From positions 1 through 64,000 of the forward strand of contig NW_026615355.1 in NCBI RefSeq assembly GCF_000801105.2: a DNA stretch of 64,000 bases, read 5' to 3'. This stretch comes from Raphanus sativus. Lineage: Eukaryota > Streptophyta > Magnoliopsida > Brassicales > Brassicaceae. The notes under the pieces were generated by a model. It worked only from the letters and a program-made list of their open reading frames with translations, did no database searches and was not told the DNA's origin. The first letter of the stretch is position 1, and every line of letters starts with the position of its first letter. Both the position numbers and the translations under genes were made by a program. Positions 57,916 through 64,000 of this stretch are shown piece after piece.

Positions 57916-59764
57916 TTTTATGATTAACAAGGGAGAGAGAAAGAAAGAAAGAAAGCGTGGATCTGCTACTTCTCTTACTTGCACCTCTAACTAGGGGTAT
58001 ATATTTTATCTGTTAAATTTGATTCGATTTGTTATTCGTTCTGATTTGATCTGAAAATTTCGGATATCCGTAAGTTTCTGAAGTAGAATAAATACTAAAA
58101 ATTAGTATCAGTTAAAAACGAAATAAATCACAAATACTAAAAAAATAGAGACGAATGTCCAATCTACTCCGACTTATATACAAATAGATGTATGTCTATA
58201 ACTTAATATAAAGTTTTTAATGTATAATCTTATATAATTATTATTTTAACATATAATTATTAATTTTATTTATAATTTTACTTATAAGATATAAATATTT
58301 ATAGAAAATTACAACTTTTCTAAAAATATTTGTTTTATAAGAAAAATTTACTAATTTTAAAAGTTCATAAACACATAGTTTCATTAATTTTTAGTTTATC
58401 TTTTATATTATGTCTTTAAAAAAAATAAAACAAGTATGTATTATGTTTTTGTAGATTTATTCGTATTGAACAAAATGGATAAAATATCTTTAAATATCCG
58501 TGAATATTCGCAAATATTCACAAATTTTCTGGATATATCCATATTTTTCTGAACGAGAGTAAACGGAAAATCAGATATCTCTGAAATTAAAAGTAAATCG
58601 CATATACTAGAAATATAGTACTATTCTGTCAGTGCCCAGACCTAACGCAATCAAATCTTTAACCCATACAACTAAGCTCATACTTTTCTTCGTTGCTTCT
58701 ATGTCCAATACACACAATAACAATATCCTTTTTAATCACATCACATCATGATGGCATTTCCGAAAAAAATATGTAAAGCTTATAAAGCTTTATGTTAAAT
58801 GCCTGTTGAAAAAAGTTCGAAACGAGTCAACTCAAGATGTTATATTTCAGAAGCATGGGTCCAGTTATTTACGACCTAGTTATTGGATACATATCAAACT
58901 CTGAGAAAACAAAACTCAAAACATTTCAAGGAAATAGATATGAAATATACATATTCTCCTAAGATTTCAACTAAATTCCAGAATTTGAAGTCGAGCCATT
59001 CTACACGGCACACGTAATGTCCCTCTAGACCTCTTATCTTATTTCATCCATCTAAGCGTCTTCGTAGAGACAGGAGAGATGTATAAACAAATCTGGATTT
59101 CATCCCTATATTTTTTTTATTTCATCCGTATATAAAAATATAAAGCATGCAACCAATTATATAGTAAACGATTATTTAATTTCTTTAACCTAAAACTTAG
59201 AGTTGACAACAACAATAACAAAATATGAAAGAAAGTACAGTAAACAAGTATTAACCAAAGGGAAAGTTTTAGACTAGCATCTATTAGAAGAACTAAAAAA
59301 GCATATATAAATTTATATTTTATATATTTCTCAAAATACTCTATAGTTTTAAGATTGATTTCTTTGATTTACATCGTTTCTTTTATCCGCATCAATTTTA
59401 GTATTGTAGACAGTTTTCAGTATCAATTTCAAACCTTCAAAAAATTCTTAAATACAAAAGAACTGAAACAACAAATTTCTAACACTACGCCTATGTATAT
59501 GAATTAATATAACTCACATTTCTAATTAAGGTTTCCAAATTTATCTGTTTACCAAATGATGGAAGTACTTGACACTCCAGCTGTAAACATCTTGCATGCA
59601 ATGTCTTAACATTAGCTTCCTTTTGTTCACCCACTCTCTCGTCTCGTTTATTTATTTCATTAATCTCTTCTCCTCCTTCCACTATATATAGCTCTCTTCC
59701 TTCTTCTCTCTTCCTCACATTCCTCACCAAACTCAATAACACACACCCACACGTACACACAACA
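57916..59764. other. Spacer and XTH24 promoter
   Basis: A short GAAA run at about 57932-57955, then the diverged element at 57995-58645. The XTH24-like TATA box (TATATATA, 59683-59690) lies about 75 bases before the ATG. No gene is seen. Confidence 0.5.
57995..58645. repeat. Diverged dispersed element (GGATATCC family, copy 2)
   Basis: Starts near CTAGGGGTATATATTTT and ends near GTGCCCAGACCTAAC, with TTCGGATATCCGTAAG and other ATCCGTGAATATTCG-like words inside. The same plan is seen at 30481-31010. Class not determined. Confidence 0.45.
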
Positions 59765-60897
59765 ATGTCTCCTTTCAAAATATTCCTCTTCACAGCCTTT
59801 CTCGTGGCGGCCTTTTCATTCTCCGCCGCTGATTTCAACAGCGACGTCAACGTAGCTTGGGGAAACGGCCGTGGGAAGATACTCAACAATGGGCAGCTTC
59901 TTACTCTCTCCTTAGATAAGTCCTCTGGTTCTGGTTTTCAATCCAAAACAGAGTACTTGTTTGGAAAGATCGATATGCAGATTAAGCTTGTTCCTGGTAA
60001 CTCAGCAGGAACCGTCACAACTTTCTACGTAAGTTACTCAACATGGACTTTTCATGACATATGGTTCGATAATTATTACATTTTTTCGTTAAATCCATCC
60101 ATTTTAATTATTAGATTATAAAAGAACAGTCAAACAGTTAAACATGCTATTACAAAAGTTAATTATCTTGATAGCTAAAGTGTGTTTTCTTTATATTTGC
60201 AGCTGAAATCTGAAGGATCGACTTGGGATGAGATTGATTTTGAGTTCTTGGGTAATATGAGTGGAGATCCTTATACTTTACACACTAATGTTTACACTCA
60301 AGGTAAAGGTGACAAAGAGCAACAGTTCTATCTCTGGTTCGACCCAACAGCGAACTTCCACACTTACTCAATCCTCTGGAACCCTCAAAGAATCATGTAA
60401 AGTCAAAAATTTCACATTTCTTGCTTCACAAGTAAAGTCAATTAAAAACCCTAATTAGGGTTTAAACCTCTTTAATGATCCCTAATCTGTTTTGTCTTTT
60501 TTTTCTTTTGCTCAGATTGACAGTCGATGATACACCAATTAGAGAGTTTAAAAACTCAGAGTCAATCGGTGTTTTGTTTCCAAAGAGCAAGCCGATGAGG
60601 ATGTACGCGAGTCTATGGAACGCAGACGACTGGGCAACAAGAGGTGGTCTGGTTAAAACGGATTGGTCCAAAGCTCCGTTCATGGCTTCTTACAGGAACA
60701 TTAAGATCGACGGGTGTGTTCACATCAACGGAAGATCGTCTTGTAGCCCAAGCTCTAGTTGGTACACTCAACAAATGGATGCAACTAGCCAAGCTAGACT
60801 CAGATGGGTTCAGAAGAATTACATGATCTACAACTATTGTACGGACCGTAAGAGGTTCCCACAGGGAATCCCTCGTGAATGTGCAACAAGCGCATAG
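59765..60897 (+). CDS. XTH24: Xyloglucan endotransglucosylase/hydrolase, XTH24/MERI5-like (279 aa)
   Basis: Secreted GH16 wall-remodelling enzyme, orthologue of XTH24/MERI5 (At4g30270). Exons 59765-60028, 60203-60396 and 60516-60897 total 840 bp; introns are GT-AG and exon 2 is again 194 bp. Signal peptide [20 protein letters not shown] then [20 protein letters not shown]. Catalytic DEIDFEFLG at about 97-105, followed by the NMS glycosylation site. C-terminal part has [18 protein letters not shown]. Compared with the Arabidopsis protein (269 aa) it carries extra residues around [18 protein letters not shown], where Arabidopsis as I remember it is shorter and lacks these cysteines. That region matches the longer form of other XTHs, so this copy may keep the ancestral state. 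TATA box and short leader are in place. Confidence 0.94.
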
Positions 60898-61583
60898 AAT
60901 ATTTTATTTATGAAGTATATAATGCATACTTCTGTGTGTGGTAAATGCTCTATGTTTCTTCTTTAGCTGCTTGGGTTTGATTCTTTCGAGTGTATATCTA
61001 TGTCCAATAACGGAAAAGGTGTGTATATATATAAATCTATATATATGTAAGAGAGTCTTAAAGATGTCTTTGTCTGTAAAATAACATGTTTATGAAAATG
61101 ATACTACTTTCAATTTGTTTCCGTATGAAAAAATGATAGTTTATTAGTTCACTCATATTGTAAGAAATATGAGAAACCTGTTAAATGCCCTCTTATTTAA
61201 ATGCAACTACTGGAAAATGTAAGTATAAAAGTTTATTGTAATCTGTCAATTAAAAAATCTTTCCAGTATTAGTCTTGCCATCAAAGGCTTATCAACTTAT
61301 AATCACACCATTACTTCGAAATTAGATCTAAAACAGACGGTCTGAGTCTGACGTTAAGTTTAAAGACTACTTTAACGATGATAAGTCATTTATACCTTGC
61401 CACTTCCTTAAAATTCCCATTTATAGTTAAACGTAAACCAAACACATAATTAACTAGACGACACATAAATTAACTAAACGACGTCGTTGTATGCAGGACT
61501 GTACGATGTCGTTTCTTGTGAGTGCACTTATATCAATTCTTCTCCGGTGGGAAAGCCTAACGCCGGAACCGAAACAGAGAATG
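60898..61583. other. Spacer between XTH24 and the YIP4b relic
   Basis: XTH24-like 3' untranslated region and AT-rich sequence. Nothing further is seen; the tail becomes GC-richer from about 61480. Confidence 0.5.
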
Positions 61584-61697
61584 ATGTCTCACAACGAGAC
61601 AACGTCGCTTTACACATCATCTCAGTCGGACATCGACGAGATAGAGAACATGATCAACAACGACGGAACCGTCTCTTTCTTGGTTTGCTTCTCTTAA
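61584..61697 (+). pseudogene. YIP4b N-terminal relic
   Basis: MSHNETTSLYTSSQSDIDEI, then ENMINND, matches the N-terminus I recall for the Golgi/trans-Golgi membrane proteins YIP4a/b (the SSQSDIDEIENLINES stretch). After INND the frame gives GTVSFLVCFS and stops, where YIP4 proteins have a proline-rich GTVLPARPP segment and then the Yip1 membrane domain. No membrane domain is found downstream. At4g30260 (YIP4b) is the next gene beyond XTH24 in Arabidopsis, so position supports the call. The following 61700-61870 includes open stretches (such as DPKLSPFGTSNGCMNQKDL) that I cannot identify. Confidence 0.65.
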
Positions 61698-62242
61698 GAG
61701 TTAAGAAGGTTCTGATCCAAAGCTTTCTCCTTTTGGAACTTCTAATGGATGCATGAATCAGAAAGATCTTAGCTTTGGTGTAATGTGAGTTCCTCCTCTA
61801 TAGTGGTGCTTATTGTGGTGTTGCTCTTAGCTTTGATATCTTAGGCTCAGGCGTCAGCAGACTAGACACTGATGTGAGTTTTTGATTTAACTCGTAGTAT
61901 TGATTTCGTGAGCAACAAGCAACGTATATATATGGTGATGTCTTACTTGTAATTTTGAGTTTAGTTGCTTTCCCTTTGTCTTGCCTTAGCATCAGTTTAT
62001 GCCACCAAACAAGGCTGTTTTTTTGTTCTTTTTTTTTGTTTGTTGTGTTTGAATACACTTTGATATATGCACGATATACAGTTTGTTCTGTCTCTGCTCG
62101 CTTTTGGCATTGTCTGAAGGTTAATTAACACTTAAACCATATGGATATAAGCCACATCCGATAGAATAAAGAATCGTTCTCTGTTAATTGCAATTGCTTT
62201 TGTTCTCAATATTCTTTCCCTCTGTAATTTTCTAGTCCGAAA
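61698..62242. other. Unassigned sequence after the YIP4b relic
   Basis: Moderate GC with short open stretches and a donor-like GATGTGAGT near 61872. No identifiable gene. Confidence 0.4.
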
Positions 62243-62728
62243 TGTTAGGAATTTATCGATCTTTTGATTGCTTAACTAAATAACGACACAAGATTTTTAA
62301 CCCAGTTCCCTTGCGGTACCTTTGGGGTAGGAACCGTCTCCCACAACATCCACTATCAATCAAAGGGTTTACACAAACGCTCTAAGCGCTCAATAAGAAA
62401 GACAACAAAGAATATGAGAGATCAAAGAAACTCTATCCCGGAGCGACATGATTCGAACAATGTCTCCTAAGTTTCTTCTACCCGATCTCTCTCCCGACTC
62501 CCTCTTTGTTCAACTTCTTGTGTTTCGGATAATTTTAAAGCTTTGACTACTTGTCTATTTATAACTCCAGCCACCGTCTTTGGCTTTCCTTTTACTAATT
62601 GTGTTAACAATTTAGTTAACCGACTTCATAAGGAGAAAAGGAAACTAACGTGCTTTCTCTTTCTATATGCAGGATTTGTTTATGGGCTAGAAGTGAATTA
62701 GGCTAAGAATTTGGGCCTAATACCCACA
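62243..62728 (-). repeat. Probable LTR (486 bp), minus-strand element
   Basis: On the minus strand it runs from TGTGGGTATTAGGCCC to CCTAACA, so it has TG...CA ends. It is preceded on that strand by the purine-rich CCAGGTGGAGTT, which is like the tract before copia 3' LTRs. A TATAAATA box lies at 62563-62556 on the same strand. The partner LTR would lie right of the window, so a target duplication cannot be checked. Confidence 0.55.
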
Positions 62729-64000
62729 AACTCCACCTGGCCCAAATTCCGATTTCTCTACCTTTCTCCTTCCTCGTTGATACGATACGACGTCTTCGTC
62801 TTCCTCACCTGCAGTGACAGCAACCTCCACAAGCTTAACGATTTGAGTGACCTGAGCTCCAGTCTCCATATTAGGTAGCTCTGGCTAGACAAACGATTCC
62901 ATCTTCAGGCTAGGGAAATTCATGACTCTCCCTCACGCCTCAATCGCTTCTCACATGAGATTTCGGCCAGTTACAATACTTCCGGTGTCTCGATGAATCT
63001 CTGTTCTTAAGCCTGCAAATATGACGAGTTTTCCTTTGATGTCAGTCTCCATAGCAAGTGACTCCACCTTGGGCTTATGAGCTTGAGAGAGTTCGCGACT
63101 CTCCCTCATGCTTATTTTCCTGATGGTGAAAAACACAACCTGTTTGCTGATCATTAGCATCCTCCGGAGATACGGACACCACAGTCGCCATTTTACCGTC
63201 ACAACAATTCTTGGCGAGATAACCAACCTAGCCGCAATTCCGATCAATATGTCTTCACTTTCCGGTGAGACTTTCGTGGCTAATTAATTTTAAGAACTCT
63301 GGAGTTCTCGGCTTCGTCAAGCTGTCCATCCCAAACATCCTTTGATTCTTTCCCTTGATAGTGAAGTTTTGATGCAACCTTGCATCCTCTGGCATACTCC
63401 TCCGATGCCAACCCTTTGTAATCTCAGGTACCCACTTGCTCTTAGTCAATCCCTTATCCCGATGACTGTAGCTCTTACTTTTTGAGATTATAAACTCCTT
63501 GAACCTCTGCATCAATCCTTGATGCTAGCCTTATGTGAATCTCATTTAATCTCGAACTCTCTTTCGAAATTCTTTCACAGCTGCTTCCACGATGCTCTGC
63601 GTCTCCTTCTCTGCACTTAAGTTTCATGTTTTATCTCACAGCATCTCCTAAGAAACTCTTAGCCACTTTTCGTGTGAGCTCCACCTGAAGACAATAACTT
63701 ATTTGGCTTCAGATTCTCAGGTAAACCACTTATCCTTTTAATTTCTCTGACTTGAAACAGATTCCCTTCTCATCACATGAAACATGAATTAATCGGTTTC
63801 TTTTTATTTACTTCTGAAACATTATTGTTTCATCTCCCTGCAGTGTCTGCAACGACTCACTACTCTGCTACACTGATAATCCAGGTAAACCCTTTTTCCT
63901 GACCTGCATCTTCTTATGCCTTGTCTCTTCCAATCTTTGAGACTCTTATGAAACTCTATCTCGGTTTCTTTTGATTTCCTGCAGCTACTCCATCTGAAGC
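62729..64000 (-). mobile_element. LTR-element relic, internal part, runs off the window
   Basis: Two open pieces on the minus strand (63255-63515 and 62951-63247) look like a decayed gag. Near 63190-63240 one frame reads NCG, a stop, then VGYLAKNCC, like a zinc knuckle with its histidine replaced and one cysteine missing. A reverse transcriptase or integrase is not seen, although the 3' LTR is only about 500 bases away. The element is therefore either internally deleted or a gag-only non-autonomous type. It continues past base 64000. Confidence 0.4.

Noticed and set aside
1..64000. CRISPR arrays, operons, Shine-Dalgarno sites, prophage or bacterial defence systems
   Set aside because: The sequence is plant nuclear DNA with spliced genes. 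No spaced identical repeats of CRISPR type or bacterial gene order were seen.

Overview
The window is plant nuclear DNA, almost certainly from a Brassicaceae and most likely Brassica-like. It has AT-rich spacers, genes with GT-AG introns, and many plant transposon families (LINE, Ty1-copia, Helitron, hAT-like and Stowaway-like elements). Its host genes are recognisable as Arabidopsis chromosome-4 proteins. From memory of the Arabidopsis map (no search was run), the order is collinear with At4g30390 down to At4g30260: small At4g30390-like protein, CNGC17, SMXL2, PR-1-like CAP protein, FGGY kinase, XTH19-like, XTH18-like, XTH24-like, and a remnant of YIP4b. The Arabidopsis neighbours RING/At4g30370, At4g30380, DGK7, snRNP-E and At4g30300 are not seen.

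Layout. 1-2.3 kb is an empty AT-rich spacer. 2.3-2.9 kb is a three-exon gene for a 96-aa protein. 3.98-7.16 kb is a six-exon cyclic-nucleotide-gated channel gene. 10.06-15.14 kb is a near-intact LINE with a 16-bp target duplication. 16.2-24.5 kb is an SMXL2-type gene on the minus strand, broken in its last exon by a 5.5-kb Ty1-copia element with two 510-bp LTRs that read as identical. 24.5-35.5 kb is a gene-free spacer crowded with MITEs, a long hairpin, a small hAT-like element, an orphan exon and many tiny tail-only retroposon scars. 35.5-36.0 kb is the CAP gene and 36.6-39.4 kb the 13-exon FGGY kinase. 39.9-43.5 kb is a repeat block holding an F-box-like pseudogene. 45.4-50.0 kb is the tandem XTH pair. 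54.1-57.9 kb is a non-autonomous Helitron. 59.8-60.9 kb is XTH24-like. 61.6 kb is a YIP4b N-terminal relic. 62.2-64.0 kb is the end of an LTR-element relic.

Function. The channel (CNGC17 type), the three xyloglucan endotransglucosylase/hydrolases and SMXL2 (a karrikin/strigolactone-pathway repressor) all relate to cell expansion or growth control, but their adjacency is ancestral synteny rather than an operon-like unit.

The most noteworthy observations are the recent copia insertion that removes the SMXL2 C-terminus, a set of about 15 micro-insertions (8-21 bp, most with an A- or T-tract) each flanked by direct repeats of 10-20 bp, a hairpin with arms of roughly 60 bp around a long A-tract, and several gene relics. 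No prokaryotic-type system or CRISPR array is present.
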